Shown in pieces: positions 16,410-24,047 of a stretch of DNA of 64,000 bases. Below the pieces are notes generated by a model. It saw nothing but the letters and a program-made list of their open reading frames with translations. It made no database searches and was not told the DNA's origin. The translations under genes were made by a program, and so were the position numbers. The stretch is from Plantactinospora sp. BC1. Its GTDB lineage: Bacteria > Actinomycetota > Actinomycetes > Mycobacteriales > Micromonosporaceae. Numbering within the stretch: the first letter of the stretch is position 1; the number at the start of each line of letters is the position of its first letter. The stretch covers positions 3,224,001 through 3,288,000 of the forward strand of contig NZ_CP028158.1 in assembly GCF_003030345.1 (NCBI RefSeq), written 5' to 3'.

Positions 16410-16793
16410 GTGCGCACCGGTGCAGGAGGTCGGCACGACGACGCCTGGTACGACCAGGACGCCGGGCCGGTGGTCCGCCCGTACGCGATGACGCGGGGCA
16501 GGACGCAGCCGATCCGGGGACAGTTCGATCTGATCTCTCTGGTGGTGGCCCGCTGGCCGGTGCCGCAGCGCGCCGAGCTGACGCCGGAACAGTCGGAGAT
16601 CCTCACCAGTTGCCGCCGGCCGCTCTCGGTCGCGGAGATCGCCGCCGCGCTCGACCTGCCGGTCGGCACCGTACGGGTGCTACTCGGCGATCTGCTGGAC
16701 GCGGGTCTGATCGACACCCACGAGCCACCTGTGCTGGACGCGCCCTCGGAGGATCTGCTGGAGGCTGTGCTCGCCGGGCTGCGGGCGCTCTGA
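16410..16793 (+). CDS. Conservon component C, DUF742 protein
   Basis: A 127-residue DUF742 protein (CvnC type). The signature VRPYAMTRGRT is at residues 23-33. A winged-helix-like part follows (SCRRPLSVAEIAAALDLPVGTVRVLLGDLLDAGLI). GTG 16410 is 6 bp after the roadblock stop. In complete conservons the next gene encodes CvnD, a GTP-binding protein with overlapping start. Here the next gene, after 70 bp, is instead a CBM2-like membrane protein. No GTPase-like ORF exists on either strand in the gap. Confidence 0.92.
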   Translation: MRTGAGGRHDDAWYDQDAGPVVRPYAMTRGRTQPIRGQFDLISLVVARWPVPQRAELTPEQSEILTSCRRPLSVAEIAAALDLPVGTVRVLLGDLLDAGLIDTHEPPVLDAPSEDLLEAVLAGLRAL

Positions 16794-16863
16794 CCCGCTC
16801 GGCCCAGGTCTGACGGGCGGGGGCGGCACGGCGTCGCCACCCGTGCAGCGAAAGGGAAGTCAC

Positions 16864-17595
16864 GTGCGCAAAGTTCGACAACGTCCGGCGCGTACCCTGC
16901 CGGTCGCCGTCCTCGACGTGCTGCTCGCCGGGGTGGCGGCGCTGCGCGCCCTGGTCCGCCGGATGGCCCGGCTGCTGCCGGTGGGCCGGGGCGACCGGGT
17001 GACGGTGAGCCTGATCGTCGCCGCGGCGCTGGTCGCGGTCATCGGCACCGGGTTCTTCGTCGTCGCGCTGCTCCGGACGCCGGACCGGTTCGCGCCGCTG
17101 GGTGTGGCGCCGCCGCCGTCGGCCGAGATCGAGGTGGACCCGGACGGGACGGACGGCGCCAGCGGCAGCGCGACCCCGCCCGCGTCCTCGCCGCTGCCGC
17201 CCGCACCGACTCCGCCCCGGGCCGAGCCCCGGAGCAGGCCGGAGCGGTCCGCCTCCCCTTCTCCGACGCCCCCGCCGGTGCTGGCCGCCCGCTACGCCAC
17301 CGAGGACGTCACGCTGCTCAACTACACCGCCTCGGTGACCATCACCAATCCCGGTCCCGGTCCGGCCAGCGGCTGGCGGCTGGTCATCACCCTGCCCCGG
17401 GCGACCCAGTCCGTCGGCGCGGTGGACGGCGCCGAGGCCAGCCGCGAGGGCGCGACCTGGACCTTCGTCCCGGACCGGGCGACGAATCGGGTACCGGCAC
17501 GCGGCTCGGTGCAGGTGCGCTTCCGGGTCGACGGTGCGCTGATCGACGGCGAGCCGACGGCCTGCACGATCAACAACCGCCCCTGCCAGGCGTAG
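16864..17595 (+). CDS. Membrane-anchored CBM2-like extracellular protein
   Basis: A 243-residue protein. GTG 16864 is preferred because AAGGGAAG lies 5-6 nt ahead; GTG 16843 would place that site inside the gene. The N-terminus is basic and amphipathic, then one membrane segment (VSLIVAAALVAVIGTGFFVVALL, about residues 43-65, written here only as its limits) and a Pro/Ser-rich extracellular linker. The last 100 residues form a CBM2-like beta-sandwich (YTASVTITNPGPGPASGW, RLVITLP, then a C-terminal Cys-x-INNRPC). CBM2 domains bind cellulose or chitin, but binding tryptophans are scarce here, so the ligand is uncertain. Its position after the conservon genes suggests a surface sensor or effector of the same system. 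Confidence 0.72.
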   Translation: MRKVRQRPARTLPVAVLDVLLAGVAALRALVRRMARLLPVGRGDRVTVSLIVAAALVAVIGTGFFVVALLRTPDRFAPLGVAPPPSAEIEVDPDGTDGASGSATPPASSPLPPAPTPPRAEPRSRPERSASPSPTPPPVLAARYATEDVTLLNYTASVTITNPGPGPASGWRLVITLPRATQSVGAVDGAEASREGATWTFVPDRATNRVPARGSVQVRFRVDGALIDGEPTACTINNRPCQA

Positions 17596-17659
17596 TACCG
17601 CCACCCGACGCCCCGGCCACCCGGATGCGGCGGTCCGCCCCGGTGGCCACAATCCGGGG

Positions 17660-18436
17660 ATGGATCAGACTTCGATCGAGATCGGGCCGGTCTTCTTCGC
17701 CGTCCTGGCGGCGCTCGCACTGCTCGGCGCCGGGGTCGTCGGCTGGGCCCGGCTCGGTCCGGGCCGGTCGGTACTGACCGCCTCCGGTCGGGCCGCGATC
17801 CAGCTCGCGGCGGTCTCCGCGATCATCGTGCTGGTCCTGCGCTTCTGGTGGTCGACGCTGCTCTTCGTCCTCGTGATGTACGTGGTCGCGGCCGGCACCT
17901 CCGCCCGCCGGGTCACCGGTGGACGCACCGGCTGGCTCACCCTGCTCCCCATCGGGCTCGGCGTCGCCCCGGCGTTGACCCTGCTCGTCGGCACCGGTGC
18001 CGTCCCGCCGACCCCGCTGGCCGTACTGCCGACGGCCGGGATCCTGATCGGGGGCGCGATGACCGCGACCAGTCTGGCCGGCCGGCGCGCCCTGGACGAG
18101 TTGCGCACCCGGCACGGCGAGTACGAGGCGGGGCTCGCCCTCGGCTTCACCGACCGGGACGCCGCGCTGGAGGTCTGCCGTACCTCGGCCGGCCAGGCCC
18201 TGGTGCCGGCCCTCGACCAGACCCGTACGGTCGGACTCGTCACGCTCCCCGGCGCGTTCGTCGGGGTACTGCTCGGCGGTGCCGGCCCGGTGCAGGCGGG
18301 TGCCACCCAACTGCTCATCCTGGTCGCGCTGCTCGCCGTGGAGGCAGTCGCCATCGCCGGGACCGTCGAACTGGTGGCCCGGCACCTGCTGACCGCCGCA
18401 CCGCAGGCGGGCGGCTCCGACCCGACCCGCTCCTGA
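17660..18436 (+). CDS. FetB/UPF0014-type ABC transporter permease
   Basis: A 258-residue multi-pass membrane protein of the UPF0014 family, which includes Escherichia coli FetB (YbbM), the permease of an iron-export or iron-homeostasis ABC transporter. About seven hydrophobic segments are visible. The conserved central block is present: LPTAGILIGGAMTATSLAG, then a cytoplasmic helix with LALGFTDRDAALEVCR, followed by a VGLVTLPGAFVGVLLGG segment. The ATPase partner (FetA) is not adjacent, so it would have to be encoded elsewhere. The gene follows the CBM2-like gene by 65 bp with a weak ribosome site and may be read through from it. Iron export is inferred from the family only. Confidence 0.82.
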   Translation: MDQTSIEIGPVFFAVLAALALLGAGVVGWARLGPGRSVLTASGRAAIQLAAVSAIIVLVLRFWWSTLLFVLVMYVVAAGTSARRVTGGRTGWLTLLPIGLGVAPALTLLVGTGAVPPTPLAVLPTAGILIGGAMTATSLAGRRALDELRTRHGEYEAGLALGFTDRDAALEVCRTSAGQALVPALDQTRTVGLVTLPGAFVGVLLGGAGPVQAGATQLLILVALLAVEAVAIAGTVELVARHLLTAAPQAGGSDPTRS

Positions 18437-18498
18437 CTGCCGTCGGCCGCTCTCCGATGCCGCTGCATGGATCGGCGGAAGCGCCGCCCGGCCGGACG

Positions 18499-20289
18499 CT
18501 ATCCGATCGTCCAGTCGAGCCGGCCCTCGGCGTCGACGGTCGGGCGGTAGCGCCCGGCGTACGGCTCACCGGTCTCCAGTGATCTCGCCACGCCGGCCAG
18601 CAGTTCGGTGACCGACGCCGGCCAGCGGTCGAAGCCGGTGCCGTCCTCGGGATAGAACTCGCCGACCCGGCCGTGCCCGCCCGGCCGCTGGTCGACCAGC
18701 AGGCTCCCGCCGTCGCCGGCCGACGCGAACGGTACGAAGGACGGGTGCCACCAGTCGTCGTCCATCGACATGTCGCTGCGGACCTTGCAGTTCACCGCCC
18801 AGTCGGCGGCGATCTGGTCGAGCGAGAGCGGTCGGTAGAAGGGTGGCAGGTCGAAGTCGTTCGCCCCGTCGTGCCGGCGCAGCGAGGCGACCAGGTCGGC
18901 GGGGAACGGGACCGACATCCGGGTCTGGAGCGCGGAGATCCGGGCCGGCGCGGCGGGCGGGCGCAGGCTCGCCCGGCTGCGCGGGGCGTGCCGGGCCAGC
19001 CAGCGTTCGATGCGGAGCCAGGCGGCGTCGACCCGGGCCGTGGTCGCCGCGTCCGGCACGGTCGCGGCCACCGGGCTGGTGTTGTGCGAGCAGACGCCGA
19101 TGGACGGCGACCGGGTCGGGGTCGGAATCGAGGTCTGCACCGGCATCCGGAGCCGGGCGCTCGGCACCGGGTCGTCCGGCACGTCCCGCCGCTCGGTGAT
19201 CCGGTATTCGCTGACGACCGCCGGACCGGTCGGTGCGATCAGGGTCAGGCCGCAGAGCAGCAGGAGCGAGGCCAGGAAGGTCAGGAGCAGGGCGATCAGC
19301 ACCCGCTTGCCGCTGAAGGTCCGGCGGGCGGGCACCCGGACCGCCCCGTGACCCGCCGGTCCCGCCACGACGGGGTTCGGCCTCCCCCGCTCGTCCCCCG
19401 GAACGGCCGCGCCTCCCGCATCGGTGACGGCCGCCCCGTCACCCGCCGACTCCGCTGCCCCGCCACCCGCCGACTCCGGCGAGCTGTCGACCGCCGACTC
19501 CGCCGCCACGCCATCCGCCGACTTCGACGAGCCGTCGACCGCCGACTCTCCAGCCACGCCACCCGCCGACTTCGACGAGCCGTCGACCGCCGACTCTCCA
19601 GCCCCGGCACCCGCCGGCTCCGGCGGGTCGCCGGCCGGCGCGGGGACCGGTGCGGCCTGCGGTGCCGGCGGGGCGGTGGTCCGGACCGGGCGACGGGTGG
19701 CGTGCAGCAGCGGGTCGAGCCAGCCCGGGGCCGCCGTCCGGAACGCCTCCGGCCGGTCGGCCGCGTCCGCCGGGATCCGGCCGGCCAGCCCGATCGGCAG
19801 CCCGGCGAGTTGGTCACCGTCGCCGACCGCGACGACCGTACCGGTGAGGTCGCGTCCGGCGAGCACGTCGAGGGCCAGCGTGGCGTGGTTGACCGCACCG
19901 GGTAACTGGTCGACGACGAGCACCACCGGAGCGCCGAGCGCCCAGGCCAGGTCCGCGAGAGTCCAGCCGGCACGACCCAGCGGTACGGCGAGACCGGGTG
20001 CCCCGGTCACCAGGACCAGCCCGTGGGTACGGGAGAGCGCCCGGACGACCCCGACGAGGTCGTCCACCCCGATCGGGTCGGCGGCACCGGCGCGCACTTC
20101 CAGACAACTGGCGAGGCTGTCGGGCAACGGTATGGGCGGGGCACCGGAGGCGTCGGAACCGTCGTGGACGATCCGCAGTACCGCCGGTCGTGCCGTCGAC
20201 GCCGCGCAGAGGGCGGCCGTGACCACGGCCCAACTCGGGCTCGACGAGGTCGTGGCGACCACCCAGGGTCCACCGTCCGGCCAGGACAT
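18499..20289 (-). CDS. Fusion of degenerate BioD-like domain, membrane segment and SMI1/KNR4 domain
   Basis: A 596-residue protein; ATG 20289 (MSWPDGG) is chosen because the 68-residue extension upstream is translated from a tandem DNA repeat. Residues 1-170 resemble dethiobiotin synthetase (THGLVLVTGAPGLAVPLGRAGWTLADLAW, shown here in part, then LGAPVVLVV and VNHATLALDVL) but the N-terminal P-loop is absent. A low-complexity Ser/Asp/Gly linker with repeats follows, then one membrane segment (ALLLTFLASLLLLCGLTLI) and a SMI1/KNR4 (SUKH) domain at the end (SLRRHDGA, DDDWWHPSFVPFASAG, SLLVDQRPG, VGEFYPEDG). SUKH domains often are immunity or scaffold modules. No toxin gene is adjacent. Function unknown. 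Confidence 0.72.
   Translation of the reverse strand: MSWPDGGPWVVATTSSSPSWAVVTAALCAASTARPAVLRIVHDGSDASGAPPIPLPDSLASCLEVRAGAADPIGVDDLVGVVRALSRTHGLVLVTGAPGLAVPLGRAGWTLADLAWALGAPVVLVVDQLPGAVNHATLALDVLAGRDLTGTVVAVGDGDQLAGLPIGLAGRIPADAADRPEAFRTAAPGWLDPLLHATRRPVRTTAPPAPQAAPVPAPAGDPPEPAGAGAGESAVDGSSKSAGGVAGESAVDGSSKSADGVAAESAVDSSPESAGGGAAESAGDGAAVTDAGGAAVPGDERGRPNPVVAGPAGHGAVRVPARRTFSGKRVLIALLLTFLASLLLLCGLTLIAPTGPAVVSEYRITERRDVPDDPVPSARLRMPVQTSIPTPTRSPSIGVCSHNTSPVAATVPDAATTARVDAAWLRIERWLARHAPRSRASLRPPAAPARISALQTRMSVPFPADLVASLRRHDGANDFDLPPFYRPLSLDQIAADWAVNCKVRSDMSMDDDWWHPSFVPFASAGDGGSLLVDQRPGGHGRVGEFYPEDGTGFDRWPASVTELLAGVARSLETGEPYAGRYRPTVDAEGRLDWTIG
19431..19620 (-). repeat. Degenerate 48-bp in-frame repeat in linker
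   Basis: Units with GCCGACTTCGACGAGCCGTC at 19517 and 19565 are nearly perfect copies, with weaker ones to the left. They encode the ESAVDGSSKSA-type linker of the BioD-like/SMI1 fusion. Confidence 0.8.
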
Positions 20290-20350
20290 CGACGCCTCCC
20301 CAGGTCGCCCGCAGCCTATCGAAACCGCCCGGTACGCGGAGACCCCGCGC

Positions 20351-20446
20351 GTCGGCCGGAAGCCCGTCTGGCCGGAAGCGCGTCGGGCCGGAAGCGCGTC
20401 GGGCCGGAAGCCCGTCCGGGCCGGAAGCGCGTCGGGCCGGAAACTG
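20351..20446. repeat. Six tandem 15-17-bp units upstream of the fusion gene
   Basis: Six units of the form GTCGGGCCGGAAGCGC with small length changes (15, 16, 16, 16, 17, 16) lie between the divergent fusion gene and the CsbD gene. The varying length breaks reading frames, which argues against coding. They could be operator repeats or a neutral minisatellite. Confidence 0.85.
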
Positions 20447-20545
20447 CTCGCCGCGCCGCCGTGCCCTGTTTCGGCCGGGACACCGCCGGGCATTTATAGG
20501 CCGGCGAGGTGCGGAGAGCAGCTCGGCGAGAAACTGGAGGACACG

Positions 20546-20740
20546 ATGGGCATGGGAGACAAGATCCGGCACAAGATCGAGGAAGTCGCCGGAGCGGCCA
20601 AGGAGAAGACCGGCGAGGCGACCGACAACGACCGGCTGCGTGCCGAGGGCGCCACCGAGCAGACCGAGGCGAACGTCAAGCAGGCCGGTGACCACGTGGT
20701 CGACGCCGCGCGGGACACCCGGGACGCGTTCCGGCCCTGA
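20546..20740 (+). CDS. CsbD-family stress protein
   Basis: A 64-residue CsbD-like protein: small, hydrophilic, with the family pattern DKIRHKIEEVAGAAKEKTGEATDNDRL, here in part, and no hydrophobic core. CsbD proteins are induced in general stress in Bacillus and are predicted to be largely disordered helices; their mechanism is unknown. ATG 20546 follows GGAGG by 5 nt; a second in-frame ATG at 20552 is too far from it. A strong hairpin immediately follows, so it is a single-gene transcript. Upstream lies a 16-bp tandem repeat and a TTTATAGG sequence at about 20493 that might be a -10 element. Confidence 0.88.
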   Translation: MGMGDKIRHKIEEVAGAAKEKTGEATDNDRLRAEGATEQTEANVKQAGDHVVDAARDTRDAFRP

Positions 20741-20750
20741 TTTCCACCCG

Positions 20751-20797
20751 GACCCGGGTGGTGGGTGCCCAGGATCGAGGCACCCGCCACCCGGGTC
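20751..20797. terminator. 19-bp hairpin terminator after CsbD gene
   Basis: Arms 20751-20769 and 20779-20797 pair with one mismatch, loop of 9 nt. It starts 10 bp after the CsbD stop and insulates the iron-regulated operon that begins 60 bp further on. Confidence 0.85.
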
Positions 20798-20831
20798 CGT
20801 CATGCTGCCGGCAGCCCCGCTGAGCTGCTGG

Positions 20832-20870
20832 TTAGGCGTGGCTTATCTTACTTAGGTGCCCCTAACCCTC
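20832..20870 (+). promoter_or_regulatory. Tandem iron boxes at the permease operon
   Basis: Two 19-bp sites resemble the IdeR/DmdR consensus (TTAGGTTAGSCTAACCTAA): 20832-20850 (TTAGGCGTGGCTTATCTTA, 13 of 19) and 20852-20870 (TTAGGTGCCCCTAACC and three more, 13 of 19). The second covers the GTG start at 20856, so the transcript may be leaderless and repressed by direct occlusion when iron is plentiful. Confidence 0.72.
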
Positions 20871-21932
20871 CGCGTCCCGGCAGCACCGGGCGAGGCGCCA
20901 CCGCGACCAGCCCGGAGTACGGCCGGTCGGCGTACCGGGTTGGTGCTGGTGCTGCTCGCCGTGGTTGCGCTGACCTGCCTGGCGAGCGTGCTGATCGGTT
21001 CCAAGCACGTACCGCCGGGCGAGGCGTTGCGGGCGCTGACCGGCGACCGGAGCGGGGACGCGCTGCTCGTCGCGGAACTGCGCTTCCCGCGTACGCTGCT
21101 CGGCCTGCTGGTCGGGATCGCGCTCGGGGTGGCCGGCACGCTGGCCCAGGAACTCACCCGCAATCCGCTCGGCGATCCCGGGCTGCTCGGCATCTCGGCC
21201 GGGGCCGCGCTGGCGGTGGCGACCAGCATCGGCGTCTTCGGCCTGACCTCGCCCTACCAGTACGTCTGGTTCGCCTTCCTCGGTGCCGCCCTGGCCGGCG
21301 CCCTCGTCTACGCCATCGGCGGTGCGGCCCGGGCGTCGGCGAGCCGGGGCGGCACCTCCCCGGTCAAGCTCGCCCTCGCCGGCGCGGCGGTCACCGCGCT
21401 GCTGATGAGCCTCACCAACGCGCTGGTGCTGCTGGACGTGCGCACGCTGGACCAGTACCGGTTCTGGGCGGTCGGTTCGCTCGCCGGCCGGGACGGCGGC
21501 CTGGCCGGCCAACTGAGCCCGTTCGTCCTGGCCGGGTTGCTGCTGGTGGCGTTCATCACGCCGAGGCTGAACGCGCTCGCCCTCGGCGACGACCTCGCCG
21601 GTTCGCTCGGGGTGCGGGTCGGCACCACCCGGCTGCTCGGCGCGGTCGGGGTGATCCTGTTGACCGGCGCGGCGGTGGCCGCCGCCGGCCCGGTCACCTT
21701 CGTCGGGCTGGTCGTGCCGCACCTCGTGCGCACCTTCACCGGTCCGGACCTGCGCTGGCTGCTGCCCGGATCGGCGCTGGCCGGCGCGGCGCTGCTGCTC
21801 GGCGCCGACACCCTCGGCCGGCTCCTGGACCATCCCGGTGAGGTGCAGGCCGGGGTGGTGACCGCGATGATCGGCGCCCCCTTCCTGATCATGCTGGTGA
21901 AGCGCGGCAGGTTCCGGGAGCAGACCCGATGA
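20856..21932 (+). CDS. FecCD-type iron-siderophore ABC permease 1
   Basis: A 358-residue integral membrane permease for ferric siderophore import, with about nine to ten hydrophobic segments. Family blocks are present: LRFPRTLLGLLVGIALGVAG, then LTRNPLGDPGLLGISAGAAL, WAVGSLAGRD, and near the end GPVTFVGLVVPHLVR, the segment that contacts the ATPase. GTG 20856 lies inside an iron box and has no ribosome site, consistent with a leaderless start; no better in-frame start exists without losing the first membrane segment. Its stop overlaps the ATG of permease 2 (ATGA). It works with permease 2, the ATPase at 23083 and the lipoprotein at 24048. Confidence 0.93.
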   Translation: MPLTLRVPAAPGEAPPRPARSTAGRRTGLVLVLLAVVALTCLASVLIGSKHVPPGEALRALTGDRSGDALLVAELRFPRTLLGLLVGIALGVAGTLAQELTRNPLGDPGLLGISAGAALAVATSIGVFGLTSPYQYVWFAFLGAALAGALVYAIGGAARASASRGGTSPVKLALAGAAVTALLMSLTNALVLLDVRTLDQYRFWAVGSLAGRDGGLAGQLSPFVLAGLLLVAFITPRLNALALGDDLAGSLGVRVGTTRLLGAVGVILLTGAAVAAAGPVTFVGLVVPHLVRTFTGPDLRWLLPGSALAGAALLLGADTLGRLLDHPGEVQAGVVTAMIGAPFLIMLVKRGRFREQTR

Positions 21933-23014
21933 GCCTCCGCAGCCTCCGCCTCCCCCGGCGGGGCCGGGTCGGCTGGGAGCTGGCCGGGCTCGGCGGGATC
22001 GTCCGTCCCCGGGTGCTCGGGGTGCTGCTGGTGGTGCTGGCGCTCGCCGCCGCCGGGCTGGTCGCCTCGGTCTCGGTCGGCGAGTTCCCGATCCCGGTCG
22101 GTGACGTCGTCGCCGCCCTCACCGGCACCGGCGGCGCGGACGCGATGCTGATCGTGCGCGAGCTTCGGCTGCCCCGGGCGCTGACCGCGCTGCTGGTCGG
22201 CTGCGCGTTCGGGCTGGCCGGCGCGCTGATGCAGGCGGTCACCCGCAACCCGCTGGCCAGCCCGGACCTGATCGGCGTGACCGCGGGGGCGAGCACCGGC
22301 GGGGTGGCGGCGGTGCTGATCGGCGGGGTGACCTCGGCCGGCGCCGGCTCGTACGTCAGTGTCCCGTTCGGCGCGCTGCTCGGTGCGCTGGTCGCGGCGA
22401 GCATCAGCTACGGGATGGCGTTCCGGGACGGGACCATCACCGGGTTCCGGTTCGTACTGGTCGGCCTCGGCGTGCAGGGGGCGCTCACCGCGCTGACGAG
22501 CTGGCTGCTGGCCCGGGCCGACATCGACGAGGCGTCCCGGGCGATGGTGTGGTTGACCGGCTCGCTGAACGGGCGCGGCTTCGAGCACGCCTGGTGGATC
22601 GGGCTGGCCCTGCTCGCGGTCGTGCCGGTGGTGCTGGGACTGGTCCGGCCGTACCAGTTGCTCCAGTACGGCGACGACACGGCGCGGGCGCTGGGCCTGC
22701 CGGTGGACCGGGCCCGGATCGTACTGCTGCTCGCCTCGGTGGTGCTGGCGGCGGTGGCGACGGCGGCGGCCGGCCCGATCGGTTTCGTCGCGCTCGCCTC
22801 GCCGCAGATCGCCCGGCGGCTCACCGGCACCGCGAACCTGCCGCTGCTGGCCAGCGGCTGCGTCGGCGCCGCCCTGCTGCTCCTCGCCGACCTGGCGGCC
22901 CGGCTGGTACTCGCGCCGATCGAGCTGCCGGTCGGCGTCGTCACCGGTGCGGTCGGGGCGCCGTACCTGATGTGGTTGCTGGCCCGGGCGAACCGGGTCG
23001 GCCGGGCCGGTTGA
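21929..23014 (+). CDS. FecCD-type iron-siderophore ABC permease 2
   Basis: A 361-residue permease paralogous to the preceding one, forming the second half of the heterodimeric membrane channel. Diagnostic blocks are RELRLPRALTALLVGCAFGL, VTRNPLASPDLIGVTAGAS, WLTGSLNGR, and GPIGFVALASPQIARRL, which is the coupling-helix region. It starts at ATG 21929 in a 4-bp overlap with permease 1, so both are made in equal amounts. The ATPase gene follows after 68 bp with its own ribosome site. Confidence 0.93.
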   Translation: MSLRSLRLPRRGRVGWELAGLGGIVRPRVLGVLLVVLALAAAGLVASVSVGEFPIPVGDVVAALTGTGGADAMLIVRELRLPRALTALLVGCAFGLAGALMQAVTRNPLASPDLIGVTAGASTGGVAAVLIGGVTSAGAGSYVSVPFGALLGALVAASISYGMAFRDGTITGFRFVLVGLGVQGALTALTSWLLARADIDEASRAMVWLTGSLNGRGFEHAWWIGLALLAVVPVVLGLVRPYQLLQYGDDTARALGLPVDRARIVLLLASVVLAAVATAAAGPIGFVALASPQIARRLTGTANLPLLASGCVGAALLLLADLAARLVLAPIELPVGVVTGAVGAPYLMWLLARANRVGRAG

Positions 23015-23082
23015 GTGTCCGGCGGGGACGCCCCGGCCGGCGGCGGCGACCGGCGAGGCTCGACGATCATGTGGAGGACGAG

Positions 23083-23928
23083 ATGACCGCGCTGCTCGGC
23101 AGCGACCTTCGGCTGGGGTACGGCGACCGGATCGTGGCCGAGAGCCTCGACATCGAGCTGCCGGCCGGCAAGGTCAGCGCGCTGGTCGGGCCGAACGCCT
23201 GCGGCAAGTCGACGGCGCTGCGGGCGCTCTCCCGGCTGCTGGCACCGGCCGCCGGGGTGGTCTATCTCGACGGTGACCCGATCGCCAGCCTGTCGAACCG
23301 GGACCTCGCCCAGCGGTTGGCGCTGCTGCCGCAGTCGCCGATCGCCCCGGACGGGATCACCGTGCGGGACCTGGTGGCCCGGGGGCGTACCCCGCACCAG
23401 CACTGGTGGCGGCAGTGGTCCCGGGCCGACGAGCAGGTCGTCGACGCGGCGCTGGCCGCCACCGGTACCGCCGAGCTGGCCGAGCGGAGCGTGGACGAAC
23501 TCTCCGGCGGCCAGCGGCAGCGGGTCTGGATCGCGCTGGCGCTGGCCCAGGACACCCCGGTACTGCTGCTGGACGAGCCGACCACCTATCTGGATCTGGC
23601 CTACCAGGTGGAGGTGCTGGAGCTGGTCGCCGAGTTGAACCAGCGGGACGGCACCACGGTGGTGATGGTGCTGCACGACCTGAACCAGGCGTGCCGGTAC
23701 GCCGACCACCTGGTCGCGATGCGGGCCGGCCGGGTCGTCGCGGCCGGCCCGCCGACCGAGGTGGTGACGCCGGAACTGGTCCGGGAGGTGTTCGGCCTCG
23801 ACTGCCGCATCATCTCCTGCCCGGTGGCCGGTACGCCGATCGTCGTACCGGAGGGTCGTGCACGCCGGGTCACCGGCGTGGGAGGCACCGGGCAGCACGG
23901 TGACCAGGGGCGACCCGGGACGGCGTGA
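23083..23928 (+). CDS. Iron-siderophore ABC transporter ATPase
   Basis: A 281-residue FepC/FecE-type ATP-binding subunit that powers ferric siderophore uptake. Walker A is GPNACGKST, the signature is LSGGQRQRVWIALALAQ, Walker B is VLLLDEPTTYLDL and the switch histidine lies in MVLHDLNQA. The stretch TVRDLVARGRTPHQ is typical of siderophore transporters. ATG 23083 is preceded by GGAGG; the long upstream open frame is a shadow of permease 2. Third gene of the permease operon, followed by the lipoprotein under a separate iron-box promoter. Confidence 0.95.
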   Translation: MTALLGSDLRLGYGDRIVAESLDIELPAGKVSALVGPNACGKSTALRALSRLLAPAAGVVYLDGDPIASLSNRDLAQRLALLPQSPIAPDGITVRDLVARGRTPHQHWWRQWSRADEQVVDAALAATGTAELAERSVDELSGGQRQRVWIALALAQDTPVLLLDEPTTYLDLAYQVEVLELVAELNQRDGTTVVMVLHDLNQACRYADHLVAMRAGRVVAAGPPTEVVTPELVREVFGLDCRIISCPVAGTPIVVPEGRARRVTGVGGTGQHGDQGRPGTA

Positions 23929-23953
23929 CCGGCCTCGCAGTTTCCCTTCGGCG

Positions 23954-23998
23954 GTGAGCAAGGCTAACCTAACTGCGAAGTAGGCGAGCCTTACCTTA
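23954..23998 (+). promoter_or_regulatory. Tandem iron boxes upstream of lipoprotein and siderophore genes
   Basis: Two matches to the IdeR/DmdR consensus: 23954-23972 (ending AGGCTAACCTAA, 14 of 19) and 23980-23998 (TAGGCGAGCCTTACCTTA after a G, about 14 of 19). They lie 50-95 bp upstream of ATG 24048 and probably make the lipoprotein and the five-gene biosynthetic operon iron-repressed. Confidence 0.8.
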
Positions 23999-24047
23999 GT
24001 AAAGAGCTTCAGCTACACGCTTTAGTAACAGGAAGAAGGAACACTCC

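Noticed and set aside
17660-18436. CvnD GTPase completing the conservon
   Set aside because: The protein is a hydrophobic UPF0014 permease without any GTP-binding motif.
20290-20493. N-terminal 68-residue extension of the BioD-like/SMI1 fusion
   Set aside because: It is translated from a non-coding 16-bp tandem repeat, has no ribosome site, and the conserved-looking protein starts at MSWPDGG (20289).
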